64,000 nt of DNA from an uncultured Colwellia sp. GTDB lineage: Bacteria; Pseudomonadota; Gammaproteobacteria; Enterobacterales; Alteromonadaceae. Numbering within the stretch: position 1 is the stretch's first letter; the number at the start of each line of letters is the position of its first letter. The translations under genes were made by a program, and so were the position numbers. The stretch covers positions 24,403-88,402 of the forward strand of contig CAJXUN010000013.1 of the NCBI GenBank assembly GCA_913061475.1. The letters are read 5' to 3'. The notes under the pieces are model-generated. The model saw only the letters and a list, made by a program, of their open reading frames with translations. It was not told where the DNA came from and searched no databases. Below, in pieces: positions 9,500-19,251 of this stretch.

Positions 9500-10369
9500 A
9501 TGAAGCGTATTAGCACTGCAACTGTTCTACTGCTTTCTATTCTAATGATGAGCGGAACTAGTTATGGCCGAGATGAAAATCCCATCCCAGATGGTTCCTA
9601 TCTCGGACAAACGCCACCCGGCTCAACACCTGAGATGTTTGCGCCCGGTATTGTTAATACGGAGGAATTTATTGAAATTGAGGGCATGTTCGGAGCGGAT
9701 ATGAATACATTTTATTTCGTCAGGGCTGATGAAAAAGAAGTTTATTCCTTGAATGTCATTGAATATATAAATAATCAATGGCAGAAGACTGTTGTCAAAC
9801 AGGGAGTGAGCGAGCCATCCATTTCTCCCGATGGCAAGACCATCTATTTTGCCAATAATTATATTGAGCGCACCAGCGACGGTTGGTCGGAGCTAAGAAA
9901 TCACGGCGCACCTTTCGAAGATATCGACATTATGAGGCTTTCAGCGTCTGCGAACGGCACTTATTATTTCGATACCTTTACCCCAAAGTTTGATACCCCT
10001 ATTCGCTATTCACGTTTGATAAACGGTAAATATGAACAACCGAAGTCACTGGGCCCGCAGTTTGGCATCGGCAGATATAATGCCCACCCTTATATTGCGC
10101 CGGATGAAAGCTTTATTATTTTTGACAGCGTCAGAGAAGATGGACAGGGCAGATCTGACATTTATATCAGTTATCGCGCGGCTGATGGCTCATGGGGCCC
10201 TGCCATTAATATGGGCGACAAGATAAATACCGCTCATTCTGAAAAAAATCCAAGTTTATCACCCGATGGACAATTTCTATTCTTTGATAAGCGGACAAAA
10301 CGCGGAAACGAAGAGGTAAATATCTACTGGGTGGATGCACAAATTATTGAAACGCTAAGGCCCAAATAG
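9500..10369 (+). CDS. Exported PD40 (TolB-like) beta-propeller protein
   Basis: A 289-residue protein with a cleavable signal peptide (VLLLSILMMSGTSYG, cleavage near residue 23). Several PD40 blades can be seen: EPSISPDGKTIYFANN, HPYIAPDESFIIFDS and NPSLSPDGQFLFFDK. Such propellers bind proteins or small ligands in the periplasm, and no catalytic residues are apparent. A ribosome site AAGGAAAAA precedes the ATG. The promoter-proximal repeat shared with the dioxygenase pseudogene, and the nearby CadC-type regulator with a PD40 sensor domain, suggest the three belong to one regulatory unit. The family is clear and the physiological role is not. Confidence 0.85.
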   Translation: MKRISTATVLLLSILMMSGTSYGRDENPIPDGSYLGQTPPGSTPEMFAPGIVNTEEFIEIEGMFGADMNTFYFVRADEKEVYSLNVIEYINNQWQKTVVKQGVSEPSISPDGKTIYFANNYIERTSDGWSELRNHGAPFEDIDIMRLSASANGTYYFDTFTPKFDTPIRYSRLINGKYEQPKSLGPQFGIGRYNAHPYIAPDESFIIFDSVREDGQGRSDIYISYRAADGSWGPAINMGDKINTAHSEKNPSLSPDGQFLFFDKRTKRGNEEVNIYWVDAQIIETLRPK

Positions 10370-10961
10370 AAAACCATAATACAAACTCAGCCAGCGGAGC
10401 AAGACTGGCTAATCTAACATTGCCCGCTGAGTAGTGTGTAGCATCTAGTAAACTGAGTAGTTCACCATAAGTACATCTTAAATGGACTACTCAGAGACCG
10501 TTTCACGGAGCGTTCAAATCATATAGAAACAATCATGCAATGTAGGCAATGGTGGCTTTGTTGACTATCAAGATGAAGGTAGCTCAACGTCTTATGAATA
10601 CAAAATACAGCTCAAAAATCTATTGCTTTTAATGTATGTCGTATCAAAGTGAACATAAAACAGGGTTGTTTTGACCAGTGAATTAGCTCAGGTTTGTGGC
10701 TACAGCCCTTAGAGTTATATTTTAGAAGTTAGCTATTTCAAAGTTTAATTAAGTTTTTTGAAATGTATTTTCGGCGCTTAAACGTAACAATTCCCGTTTC
10801 CGATTTAATTTAACGGTTTCCATCTTTATTCAACTTTAACAATAGTGTTTCAATCAGATTCATAATACGGACATTATTGGCATTATTTTTCTAAACAGAT
10901 ATACCCAAATTACAGAAGTAGGTAAACTTCTCGACACTTTATTCTTCAGGTACTTGCTTTC
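10370..10961. other. Non-coding stretch with one hairpin
   Basis: About 590 bp without a recognisable gene. CTGAGTAGTTC at 10453-10463 pairs with GGACTACTCAG at 10484-10494 (with G-T and mismatch positions). Shorter repeats of the same CTGAGTAGT word occur just upstream near 10429. The rest is AT-rich with nothing I can name. Confidence 0.5.
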
Positions 10962-11831
10962 ATGCCAATGCTTATTTTCGTCACCTTAATGTGGGCGTTT
11001 TCTTTTAGTTTGATTGGGGTATATCTTGCTGGACAAGTTGATGCTTGGTTTTCGGTATTGATGCGCGTAGCCCTTGCTACGCTGATTTTTTTACCGTTTT
11101 TGAAGTTGTCTCAAATCAAGGCGAAAGTTGCTTTGCAACTTATGATCTGTGGGGCCGTGCAACTGGGCATCATGTATGGTTTTTACTATCAGTCATTTTT
11201 ATATCTTTCGGTGCCTGAAGTTTTACTGTTTACGGTTATGACACCAATTTATATCACGTTGCTCAATGACCTGCTTGATCGTAGACTCAATGTCGGCTTT
11301 ATTATCAGCGCATTATTGGCTGTTTTTGGTGCCATCACTATTCGCTATCAAGGAATTGATGAGGGATTTTTAAAGGGCTTATTAATTGTTCAAGGGGCAA
11401 ATATGTGTTTTGCCGCAGGGCAGGTTACTTACAAACGCACCATGGCAAAACAGCGCATAGATTTAGCGCAGCGCACGGTGTTTGCTTGGTTTTTTATCGG
11501 TGCATTGGTTGTGGTTATTCCCTGTTACTTGCTGCTTGGTAATCCTGATAAGTTGCCAACCACGGCACTGCAGTGGTCTATTTTAACTTACTTAGGACTT
11601 GTCGCTTCTGGTATTGGCTATTTCGCTTGGAATAAAGGGGCCACACAAGTTAGTATTGGTACATTAGCGGTTGCCAATAATTTATTAATTCCTGCAGGTA
11701 TTCTGGTCAATGTCATATTTTGGAACCGCGAAGCGGATATTGTTCGACTTACCATAGGTGGCGGAATTATCTTATTAGCGCTACTGGTAAATGATAAGTT
11801 TAATCATAAAATTCAACAAGCAAAAACATGA
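10962..11831 (+). CDS. EamA/DMT-superfamily permease
   Basis: A 289-residue integral membrane protein with about ten hydrophobic segments, arranged as two EamA halves (N-half from TLMWAFSFSLIGVYLAG, C-half with VTYKRTMAKQ and LGLVASGIGYFAWNKGATQV). The FAWNKGATQVSIGTLAV segment is typical of drug/metabolite transporters of this superfamily. Substrates in the family range from amino acids and nucleosides to amines, so none is assigned. The start ATG has only a weak AGGT ribosome site, so another start is possible. The gene appears to stand alone between accessory genes. Confidence 0.85.
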   Translation: MPMLIFVTLMWAFSFSLIGVYLAGQVDAWFSVLMRVALATLIFLPFLKLSQIKAKVALQLMICGAVQLGIMYGFYYQSFLYLSVPEVLLFTVMTPIYITLLNDLLDRRLNVGFIISALLAVFGAITIRYQGIDEGFLKGLLIVQGANMCFAAGQVTYKRTMAKQRIDLAQRTVFAWFFIGALVVVIPCYLLLGNPDKLPTTALQWSILTYLGLVASGIGYFAWNKGATQVSIGTLAVANNLLIPAGILVNVIFWNREADIVRLTIGGGIILLALLVNDKFNHKIQQAKT

Positions 11832-12103
11832 TCACTTTGCCTATTCACAGACGTTTAGTGAACACTTACTGAATGCTAACTTCTTTGCTCTAAAAACACG
11901 CGAGGTGGTCAGATTGGCAATATGCTATACCTGAGCAATAAAATTGTACTCGTGGAACATATACTTATCAAAGCTCAAACTGCTCTAGCAAACCTACTTA
12001 GAGGCTAAATATTATACCGTTGTCGACGCTAATATTACGCCAAGTCAAAGAATAATTTACTGGCTAGACTAAAATCTCATTAACTTTTGATGAGGACTTC
12101 TCT

Positions 12104-12556
12104 ATGACATCTATCCCTGAGTTTATGACCGCTAAACATCGTGAATGCGATGAGTTTTTTATCCAAGCCGAGAACGCTATTGCCGATAATAACTGGTTGT
12201 TAGCCAAGCAAGCATTTAGTCAGTTTTCGGCAGAATTAACCATACACTTTCAAGCCGAAGAAGATATTTTATTTCCTGAATTTGAGCAAGCCACCCGCAT
12301 TACGCAAGGACCTACACAGGTTATGCGTGGCGAGCACCAACAAATGCGTACCTTGGTTGCTGATTTGTTGGTGGCGCTTAGTGCTGAGGATAAAGATGCC
12401 TATATTAGCGTCTCTGAAACTCTTATGGTGTTAATGCAACAGCATAATATGAAAGAAGAAATGATGTTGTATCCTATGAGTCAGCAGCGAGTTCCTGCAC
12501 CGGATGCCCTACTAACTCAAGTTATTGAGCACTGTCAAATAACTGAAAATGGTTAA
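12104..12556 (+). CDS. Hemerythrin HHE-domain protein
   Basis: A 150-residue four-helix protein. The likely di-iron ligands are visible in order: KHRECDEFF, then LTIHFQAEEDILFPEFE, then RGEHQQMR, and finally QQHNMKEEMMLYP. This is the pattern of HHE-type hemerythrins, which bind O2 or NO or help repair iron centres. TGAGGACTTCTCT supplies the ribosome site. The stop is 9 bp from the DUF2249 gene, and a polytopic NnrS-like gene follows. This trio is recurrent near nitric-oxide and respiratory genes, which suggests a role in NO or oxidative stress. That functional step is inference. Confidence 0.9.
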   Translation: MTSIPEFMTAKHRECDEFFIQAENAIADNNWLLAKQAFSQFSAELTIHFQAEEDILFPEFEQATRITQGPTQVMRGEHQQMRTLVADLLVALSAEDKDAYISVSETLMVLMQQHNMKEEMMLYPMSQQRVPAPDALLTQVIEHCQITENG

Positions 12557-12565
12557 TTAGCAGGG

Positions 12566-12832
12566 ATGAAAACCATAGCTGTCAATGTCAGTGCATTGGC
12601 TCCACCTGAGCCGATGCAGGTAATTTTGTCTTCGTTGGTCGAGTTACCCAACGGCGCTGTGCTAAAAGTAAGCCACCGGCGAGAGCCGTTTCCGTTATAT
12701 GAGCGGCTGCTCGCAAATGGTTGGCTGTATTATTGCGAGCACGTCTCAGATGAAAGCTTTGTTATTTATATTGCTCATGAGCAAGACAAAGCGCAATTTG
12801 GCGCTTATATCGACTCAAGTGTTCAACCTTAA
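12566..12832 (+). CDS. DUF2249-family small protein
   Basis: An 88-residue protein with the family features LAPPEPMQVILSSLVELPNG near the start and HRREPFPLYERLLANGW in the middle. DUF2249 proteins have a small TusA-like alpha/beta fold and are often encoded with hemerythrins and denitrification or NO-response genes. The Arg-Glu-Pro-Phe-Pro-Leu loop is the most conserved part. GCAGGG precedes the ATG at 12566. It is probably co-transcribed with the hemerythrin gene 9 bp upstream and the membrane-protein gene 51 bp downstream. The biochemical function is unknown. Confidence 0.82.
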   Translation: MKTIAVNVSALAPPEPMQVILSSLVELPNGAVLKVSHRREPFPLYERLLANGWLYYCEHVSDESFVIYIAHEQDKAQFGAYIDSSVQP

Positions 12833-12883
12833 TCTATTTACTCAAATTAATTTCGTCATTATTGAAAACTTAACTTTTGCAGC

Positions 12884-14203
12884 ATGCTTATGAATATTGC
12901 TAATTTATCATTTAGTGCTTTACCACCAATCAACGTGCCATTTCGACATTTTATTAGTGCGGTTATTTTTTTGCTGCTAACAGCACTTCTGATACTAATT
13001 TCGGGTGAAAAAATTTGGCTGAGTCGATGGCAGCCAATTTTGTTAGCGATTACCCATCTATTTACTTTAGGTTTTATCTCAATGGTGATGATGGGAGCTA
13101 TCTACCAATTTCTCCCAGTTATTGGTGGCGTTGGTATTACTAACGTCCGCAACGTTGCCACTGTGTCTCACTGCCTCCATACCCTAGGGACTTTAACGCT
13201 TTCATGGAGTTTTATTACTCCAAGTACGTTTGCTCGTGTTCTCGCTATATTAACTTTAGGTATTGGCTTTGGTTACTATATTTTTTCTGTGGCTCGGGTA
13301 TTAATTAAAAAGCTGAGCCAAGGGCCTGCTATTATCGGTCTCAGGCTTGCAATACTATCGTTAACTTTTGTTGTCGTGTTGGGGGGACTTTTTATTGGGC
13401 AAAATAGCTTAATGCCCTATGTGAATATCAGCTTTTTTGCGGATAAAAGCTATACCGACATTCATGCTTTGCTGGGAGGTTTTGGTTGGGCAGGGGGGCT
13501 GATTTTAGCGGTTAGCTTACAAATAATTCCTATGTTTCATGTTACGCCTAGCTTTCCTAAATGGTTGGCGAAGTATATGCTAGCCACTTTAATCAGCTTA
13601 TTACTCTTGTTGTTTTTTTTTAAAGCCAATAGCGTGGGCGGACAAGTAATTATTGCTTTTGTATTAGTTACCTATGCTGTTTTTAATTTAGCCTTTCTAA
13701 GGTTGTTTAAGCAGCGAAAGCGTAAGGTTGTTGATACCAGTATTCACTTTTGGCAATTTGCCGGTAGCAGTTTTTTGGCGTTGACCTGTTTATATTTCTT
13801 AGCTGATGATTTTTATCAGCAAGTGTTTTCTGGTAATAAGGCCTTGCTGCTTAGTGCGGTGTTTATCTATTTCTACCTGATCAGTATTATTGAAGCAATG
13901 CTGTTAAAGATAGTACCTTTTCTAAGCTACACACATTTGCAAAATCTATGCTTAGCTGACTTTAATGCGATGAGCCATTTACCTTATATGCATGATCTAT
14001 TGCTGAAAAAACATAGTCGACTGTTATTTAAATTCCATATTTTATCATGCGTTTTGTTGATATTGACGATAGCCGTGCCAAGGTTTTATTGGGGGTTTTC
14101 CTGCGCTATGTTAGTGGAGTTTAGCTGGCTGCTTTTTCTTATTATTCGTAGTCTAAATTTATATCGACGCTGCTTAATGAAAATAAAAAACATGGCGGTA
14201 TGA
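12884..14203 (+). CDS. NnrS-like / heme-copper-oxidase-like polytopic membrane protein
   Basis: A 439-residue protein with about twelve hydrophobic helices. Conserved-looking histidines and motifs lie in helices: ITHLFTLGFISMVMMGAIYQ, SHCLHTLGTLTLSW, TDIHALLGGFGWAGG and IPMFHVTPSF. The arrangement resembles NnrS and the subunit-I-like proteins encoded next to hemerythrin and DUF2249 genes. NnrS is a heme- and copper-containing membrane protein that lessens NO stress. The start may be ATG 12884 or ATG 12890; neither has a good ribosome site, so translational coupling is possible. Exact subfamily is uncertain. Confidence 0.72.
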   Translation: MLMNIANLSFSALPPINVPFRHFISAVIFLLLTALLILISGEKIWLSRWQPILLAITHLFTLGFISMVMMGAIYQFLPVIGGVGITNVRNVATVSHCLHTLGTLTLSWSFITPSTFARVLAILTLGIGFGYYIFSVARVLIKKLSQGPAIIGLRLAILSLTFVVVLGGLFIGQNSLMPYVNISFFADKSYTDIHALLGGFGWAGGLILAVSLQIIPMFHVTPSFPKWLAKYMLATLISLLLLLFFFKANSVGGQVIIAFVLVTYAVFNLAFLRLFKQRKRKVVDTSIHFWQFAGSSFLALTCLYFLADDFYQQVFSGNKALLLSAVFIYFYLISIIEAMLLKIVPFLSYTHLQNLCLADFNAMSHLPYMHDLLLKKHSRLLFKFHILSCVLLILTIAVPRFYWGFSCAMLVEFSWLLFLIIRSLNLYRRCLMKIKNMAV

Positions 14204-14535
14204 ACAGCGAATTTTACTGCTAAGTTTTACTGATGGATATTTGTGCAAAGAACTACTGTAAGTACGAAATATGCGCTATAAATTGAGGTTTTTAGTGTTT
14301 AAATTCAACATTTGTGCTTTCGCGCTAGTAAAAACATAACTGTTAAGTATAATGTGCGTGCAAATTTTGTATTTGCAAAAAACTAATCAATCAAACTGTA
14401 TAATTTTTTGTTCAACTTAGGGTTTAACTTACCGGTTAGCCGCTTAATATTTTAATGAATATTTAGATCATTAACTAAGTGAATAAATAATTGTACAGAT
14501 TGATTAAAATCTAAAAATATTTAAGGAACTCCTCT
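14204..14535 (+). promoter_or_regulatory. pnp promoter and leader region
   Basis: TATAAT at 14348-14353 is a good -10, without a clear -35. It would give an untranslated leader of about 180 nt, rich in short inverted repeats, before the ribosome site AAGGAACTCC. In E. coli the pnp leader is an RNase III-processed hairpin used in autoregulation; whether this leader works the same way is untested. Confidence 0.4.
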
Positions 14536-16659
14536 ATGTTCAAACCAGTTACTAAAACTTTTGAATTCGGTCAACATACCGTAACTTTAGAAACGGGCGT
14601 TATTGCTCGTCAAGCCACTTGTGCCGTTATGGCTAGCATGGACGATACGTCAGTATTAGTCTCTGTTGTTGGTAAAAAAGAAGCAAAACCAGGTCAAGAT
14701 TTTTTTCCATTAACGGTTAACTACCAAGAGCGTACTTACGCTGCTGGTAAAATACCAGGTGGTTTCTTTAAGCGTGAAGGTCGTCCTTCAGAAGAAGAAA
14801 CATTAATCTGTCGTCTAATTGACCGTCCAATTCGTCCTTTATTCCCTGAAGGGTTTACTAACGAAGTTCAAGTTGTTATCACTGTTGTTTCTGCGAACCC
14901 AGAAATTGCCCCTGATATCATTGCTTTATTAGGTACTTCAGCAGCATTAGCTATTTCAGGTATGCCTTTTAGCGGTCCTGTCGGTGCAGCGCGTGTTGGT
15001 TATACTGACGGCAAATATATTCTTAACCCATTACAATCTGAGTTAGCTACCTCGCAACTAGACTTAGTTGTTTCAGGTACAGATTCAGCAGTATTAATGG
15101 TTGAATCAGAAGCTGACGTTCTTTCTGAAGAAGTAATGCTTGGCGCTGTTATGTTTGGTCATGAACAAATGCAAACAGCTATTACAGCAATCAAAGAAAT
15201 GGCTGCTGAAGTTAACAATCCTAAATGGGAATGGACTGCTCCAGTTAAAAATGCTGATTTAATTGCTAAAATTGCTGAGCTTTCTGAAGGCCAAGTAAAC
15301 GAAGCTTACCAAATTACTGAAAAAGCCGTACGTTACGAAAAGATTAAAGAAATTCGTGATGGTGTTGTTGCATCTTTATTAGCTGAAGATGCTGAACTTG
15401 ACGTACAAGAAGCAAAAGATTTATTCCATGACCTAGAAAAAACAGTTGTTCGTGGTCGTATCACTCAAGGTTCACCACGTATTGATGGTCGTGACCCAGA
15501 AATGATCCGTGCTTTAGATGTTATGACGGGTGTATTACCACGTACTCATGGCTCTGCTGTGTTTACTCGTGGTGAAACGCAAGCTTTAGTTGTTGCGACT
15601 CTAGGTACTCAACGTGATGCACAACGCCTTGATACTATCATGGGTGAAAAAACTGATAATTTCATGCTTCATTATAACTTCCCTCCATACTGTGTTGGTG
15701 AAACCGGTTTTGTTGGCTCTCCTAAGCGTCGTGAAATTGGTCATGGTCGTTTGGCAAAACGCGGCATGTTAGCTGTTATGCCTTCAGCTGAAGAATTCCC
15801 ATATTCAGTTCGTGTTGTGTCTGAAATCACTGAATCGAACGGTTCATCTTCAATGGCTTCTGTATGTGGTACTTCATTAGCATTGATGGATGCAGGTGTA
15901 CCAATTAAAGCCTCTGTTGCTGGTATTGCTATGGGTCTAGTTAAAGAAGGCGATGACTTTGTTGTTCTTTCTGACATCTTAGGTGATGAAGATCACTTAG
16001 GCGATATGGACTTTAAAGTAGCAGGTACTACCGGTGGTATTACTGCACTTCAAATGGATATTAAAATTGAAGGTATTACGCAAGAAATCATGCAACTTGC
16101 TTTAAACCAAGCAAAAGCAGCGCGTAATCACATCTTAGCTGTTATGGATGAAGCTATTGGCGGACATCGTGATGATATCTCGCAATTTGCTCCACGTATT
16201 CATACCATGAAAGTTCCACAAGATAAAATCCGAGACATTATCGGTAAAGGTGGCGCAACTATTCGTCAATTGACTGAAGAAACTGGCACTACCATTGAAA
16301 TTGAAGATGACGGTACCGTTAGAATCGCTGCAACTGATGGCGAACAAGCTAAAGATGCTATTGCACGTATTACAGCACTTACAGCAGAAATTGAAGTAGG
16401 TACCATTTATACTGGTAAAGTTGTACGTATCGTAGATTTCGGTGCCTTTGTTAACGTATTACCAGGTAAAGATGGTTTAGTACACATTTCTCAAATCTCT
16501 GAAGAACGTGTTAACGCTGTTAGCGACGTATTGACAGAAGGTCAAGATGTGACTGTTAAAGTACTTGAAGTTGACCGTCAAGGTCGTGTACGTTTAAGTA
16601 TGAAAGAAGCTGCTGAAAAGCCAGCTACGCCAGCATCTGACACTGACAACGCAGAGTAA
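14536..16659 (+). CDS. pnp: Polyribonucleotide nucleotidyltransferase (PNPase)
   Basis: A 707-residue protein of normal length. Order: first RNase PH core (residues about 10-210, [19 protein letters not shown]), linking helical domain, second RNase PH core (about 310-545, with the active-site region [17 protein letters not shown]), KH domain (about 550-615, [20 protein letters not shown]) and S1 domain (about 620-690, [26 protein letters not shown]). PNPase degrades RNA 3' to 5' by phosphorolysis and forms a trimer, part of the RNA degradosome. A strong terminator follows. The usual upstream neighbour rpsO is displaced by 10.8 kb, while the downstream NlpI-like neighbour keeps the normal order. 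Confidence 0.98.
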   Translation: MFKPVTKTFEFGQHTVTLETGVIARQATCAVMASMDDTSVLVSVVGKKEAKPGQDFFPLTVNYQERTYAAGKIPGGFFKREGRPSEEETLICRLIDRPIRPLFPEGFTNEVQVVITVVSANPEIAPDIIALLGTSAALAISGMPFSGPVGAARVGYTDGKYILNPLQSELATSQLDLVVSGTDSAVLMVESEADVLSEEVMLGAVMFGHEQMQTAITAIKEMAAEVNNPKWEWTAPVKNADLIAKIAELSEGQVNEAYQITEKAVRYEKIKEIRDGVVASLLAEDAELDVQEAKDLFHDLEKTVVRGRITQGSPRIDGRDPEMIRALDVMTGVLPRTHGSAVFTRGETQALVVATLGTQRDAQRLDTIMGEKTDNFMLHYNFPPYCVGETGFVGSPKRREIGHGRLAKRGMLAVMPSAEEFPYSVRVVSEITESNGSSSMASVCGTSLALMDAGVPIKASVAGIAMGLVKEGDDFVVLSDILGDEDHLGDMDFKVAGTTGGITALQMDIKIEGITQEIMQLALNQAKAARNHILAVMDEAIGGHRDDISQFAPRIHTMKVPQDKIRDIIGKGGATIRQLTEETGTTIEIEDDGTVRIAATDGEQAKDAIARITALTAEIEVGTIYTGKVVRIVDFGAFVNVLPGKDGLVHISQISEERVNAVSDVLTEGQDVTVKVLEVDRQGRVRLSMKEAAEKPATPASDTDNAE

Positions 16660-16722
16660 TTCGTCTGCTATAAAGTCAGTTGATTAGCTGTATGACAAAA
16701 ATATAGCTAATTTCTTGTCGAT

Positions 16723-16750
16723 AAAAAGGGAGCTTAATTGCTCCCTTTTT
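16723..16750 (+). terminator. Rho-independent terminator after pnp
   Basis: A perfect 11-bp stem (AAAAAGGGAGC / GCTCCCTTTTT) with a 6-nt loop ends in a T run. It overlaps the longer possible reading frame of the next gene, which argues against that frame's TTG start at 16715. Confidence 0.93.
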
Positions 16751-16759
16751 TATATACTC

Positions 16760-17710
16760 ATGGGCAAAATACCTACTAGGATTGTGTTTTTCGTGCGCTT
16801 ACTTCTTAAAAATAAATTTCCCAACGCTTTATTATCCCAAGTATTACTGGTTTCAAGCTTATTGTTCGCTCAGGGCTGTACTTCAACTAACAATCAGCAG
16901 TCTGCTATTGGGGAGTTAATCATTGCTGAACCTATTGCCATTAATGTTAAAGACGAAATAGCATTAGAGCGTATCACTCAAGTGCTACAGCGTGCTAAAA
17001 TTAACGATGAACAACGAGCTGAGTTGTATTATCAACGTGGTATTAAATACGATAAATTTGGTTTACGTGCCTTGGCACATAACGATTTTAATCAAGCTAT
17101 TGGCCTAAAGCCTGACATGGTTGATGCCTATAACTTTTTAGGTATTCATTTCACTCAACTACAAGAGTTTAACCAATCTTACGATGCTTTTGATTCGGTA
17201 ATTGAATTAGATCCCAGTTATGAATTCGCTTATTTTAATCGCGGTATCGCTTTATACTACGGTGGTCGTCCTAGCCTCGCAGCAGATGACTTTAAAGCGT
17301 TTAGAAAATACCAACAAAACGACCCATACCGCGTATTGTGGCAATATTTAGCTGATATCGAGTTAGATCAACAAAAGGCTGATCAAGATTTAACGGTTGC
17401 TGCACAATTAATTGCTGAAAACGTCTGGGCAAAAAAGGTTATTAAGCTTTACTTAGGTAAAATGACTCAAAGTGACTTTATTGCGCATCTGACTGATAAT
17501 GTTAATACTAATGAAGCGTTAACAGAGCGTTTGTGTGAAGCCTATTTTTATTTAGGGAAATACAGTCAGATGAAAGGTGATGCAAGTGCAGCTATTAACT
17601 TTTTTAAACTGGCGTTGAGCACTAACGTTTATGAATTTGTTGAACACAGATACGCTAAACTTGAGCTAGACTTGATGCGCCAAAATATGCAACAAAGCAG
17701 TGCTCCATAA
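16760..17710 (+). CDS. nlpI: NlpI-like TPR lipoprotein
   Basis: About 316 residues from ATG 16760; a GTG start at 16793, preceded by AGGA, is also possible. The frame extends upstream to 16715, but that part is the pnp terminator. A hydrophobic segment ends in the lipobox LLFAQGC, so it is a membrane-anchored lipoprotein. TPR repeats follow (ELYYQRGIKYDKFGLRALAHNDFNQAI, AYNFLGIHFTQLQEFNQSYDAFDSVI and AYFNRGIALYYGGRPSLAADDF). NlpI is an outer-membrane adaptor for murein hydrolases and, with Prc, controls MepS turnover in E. coli. The position just after pnp is as in E. coli. Assignment rests on length, TPR layout and synteny. Confidence 0.85.
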   Translation: MGKIPTRIVFFVRLLLKNKFPNALLSQVLLVSSLLFAQGCTSTNNQQSAIGELIIAEPIAINVKDEIALERITQVLQRAKINDEQRAELYYQRGIKYDKFGLRALAHNDFNQAIGLKPDMVDAYNFLGIHFTQLQEFNQSYDAFDSVIELDPSYEFAYFNRGIALYYGGRPSLAADDFKAFRKYQQNDPYRVLWQYLADIELDQQKADQDLTVAAQLIAENVWAKKVIKLYLGKMTQSDFIAHLTDNVNTNEALTERLCEAYFYLGKYSQMKGDASAAINFFKLALSTNVYEFVEHRYAKLELDLMRQNMQQSSAP

Positions 17711-17724
17711 TCATTTTTTAGCAC

Positions 17725-19170
17725 ATGAGTGCCAATAAAAAAATTAAAGTAACAATAATAAGCTTGGTAAGTTTAGCTTTTATAATCTTATTTAGCTTAT
17801 TACTTTTCATTACTGATTTTCGTGGCAAGATAGCTAATGCAACAATCACTCGCCAACAATTGTCCCTACTCGAAAGTTTCGACCTAATTACCGATACAAA
17901 AGCACGATTAACAGAATTGTTAGCAACTAAAAGTCATCGTGCATGGTTGCATCTAGCAAAGCTGCATGCAAATAATAGTGCCGACACTGCATACCAATTA
18001 GCTGAATATTACCGTCAGCACAACGCAATAAATTCTGCACAGTTATGGTATCAAGTCGCGATACGTCAACAACATATTCCGGCTCGAATTGCATTAGCTA
18101 GTCGCTATTTTGACCAGAAAAAATATGCTGATATTAAACCCTTGTTACTGCCTATTATTGATAATACACAAGCACTAAAAATACTATATAAACTTGCGTT
18201 GCACAAAGGCGATATGTTGTTTATCAAAACTTATAAAGACAAATTAGCGAGTGGAGCTAATCATAAATTTTATCGTGAATTAGAACAGTTTTCAGTATTT
18301 AGCGCTAACTCGGTAAAAGTGATAAGTGAACAAAATATTGCCCCTAATTTGTCATGCGTTATTGATGTTCAGCTTTTCGCAACAAATTTAACTGGTCTAA
18401 GGCACGGCACACAGTTAATTTCTGCATTTGAGCAGCACACACTAGCTCAGACTATTTGCCTGCGAAAACCGAAATATATTGCCGCTGATGATGTTAATTG
18501 CCAACATCAGCCTAATGAAAAAATCACCTGTAATGCGACAGCGTGGGTTAGACAAAAAAGCATTAACACACGTTACCTTGGCTTAATTGTTGAAGTAGGC
18601 GGTGCTAATGTTGACAACGGCATTATGTATATAGATCAGGCAGACAATGTTGATGTGTTAGTGCATGAACTGAGCCATTTAGTAGGTTTTGTTGATGAGT
18701 ATCCACTACCTAGCAAACACCAAAAGTGTCAGCAATTTCAGCAGGCACCTTTTGCTCATAATCTAGTGGTTTTATCTGAATATTATCAGGGTGAACGCAA
18801 CATTTTAAGAGCAAAGATATTGTCGCAGATACCGTGGCGTAGTTTTATTAAAGATTCGACCCCCATACTGTCTAAACATCAAAAGGGCTGGCGCTTGTCA
18901 ACACCGAAAAAATATCATGACGAGATAGGAGTTTTTACCTCAGCTTCATGCGACAAGCAAAATGCAATTCAAGCATTTAAACCGTTAGCACAAAGAACAA
19001 AACTGCAATATTTTGAACTAGTGTTCCCAGACACATATATAGATATTATGCTGTTAGCCCCTCGTCGTTACTTGATGCCCAGTTATCATTTTAATGTCAG
19101 TAGAGATTTAGTCGAAAAAGGTGATTATTCTAAAGCGCGGGAGGTGTTAGAGGTTACGTTATTTGACTAA
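17725..19170 (+). CDS. Membrane-anchored M64-like zinc metallopeptidase with TPR/Sel1-like N-part
   Basis: A 481-residue protein. One membrane segment near residues 9-30 is followed by a helical repeat region (about 70-185: AWLHLAKLHANNSADTAYQ, AQLWYQVAIRQQHIPARIAL). The C-terminal half holds HELSHLVGFVDEY at residues 314-326. That matches the HExxH...GxxDEY pattern of peptidase family M64 (IgA peptidase-like). The active site would lie outside the cytoplasmic membrane. The gene begins 15 bp after the NlpI-like gene and is probably co-transcribed with it; NlpI is a protease adaptor in E. coli, so a shared envelope role is attractive but unproven. The substrate is unknown. Confidence 0.65.
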   Translation: MSANKKIKVTIISLVSLAFIILFSLLLFITDFRGKIANATITRQQLSLLESFDLITDTKARLTELLATKSHRAWLHLAKLHANNSADTAYQLAEYYRQHNAINSAQLWYQVAIRQQHIPARIALASRYFDQKKYADIKPLLLPIIDNTQALKILYKLALHKGDMLFIKTYKDKLASGANHKFYRELEQFSVFSANSVKVISEQNIAPNLSCVIDVQLFATNLTGLRHGTQLISAFEQHTLAQTICLRKPKYIAADDVNCQHQPNEKITCNATAWVRQKSINTRYLGLIVEVGGANVDNGIMYIDQADNVDVLVHELSHLVGFVDEYPLPSKHQKCQQFQQAPFAHNLVVLSEYYQGERNILRAKILSQIPWRSFIKDSTPILSKHQKGWRLSTPKKYHDEIGVFTSASCDKQNAIQAFKPLAQRTKLQYFELVFPDTYIDIMLLAPRRYLMPSYHFNVSRDLVEKGDYSKAREVLEVTLFD

Positions 19171-19172
19171 TT

Positions 19173-19232
19173 AAAATTTAGCCAATTGAATTTATTACCT
19201 ATTATGTAATTATTACTCATTGGCTAAATTTT
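19173..19232. terminator. Bidirectional hairpin between convergent genes
   Basis: AAAATTTAGCCAAT at 19173-19186 pairs perfectly with ATTGGCTAAATTTT at 19219-19232. It sits between the metallopeptidase gene and the small minus-strand gene, so it could end transcripts from both sides. The 32-nt loop is longer than usual. Confidence 0.55.
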
Positions 19233-19251
19233 GACGCAATATTTATAAAAC

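Noticed and set aside
16715..16759. TTG start for the NlpI-like gene
   Set aside because: These codons are the pnp terminator hairpin, so a start here is unlikely.
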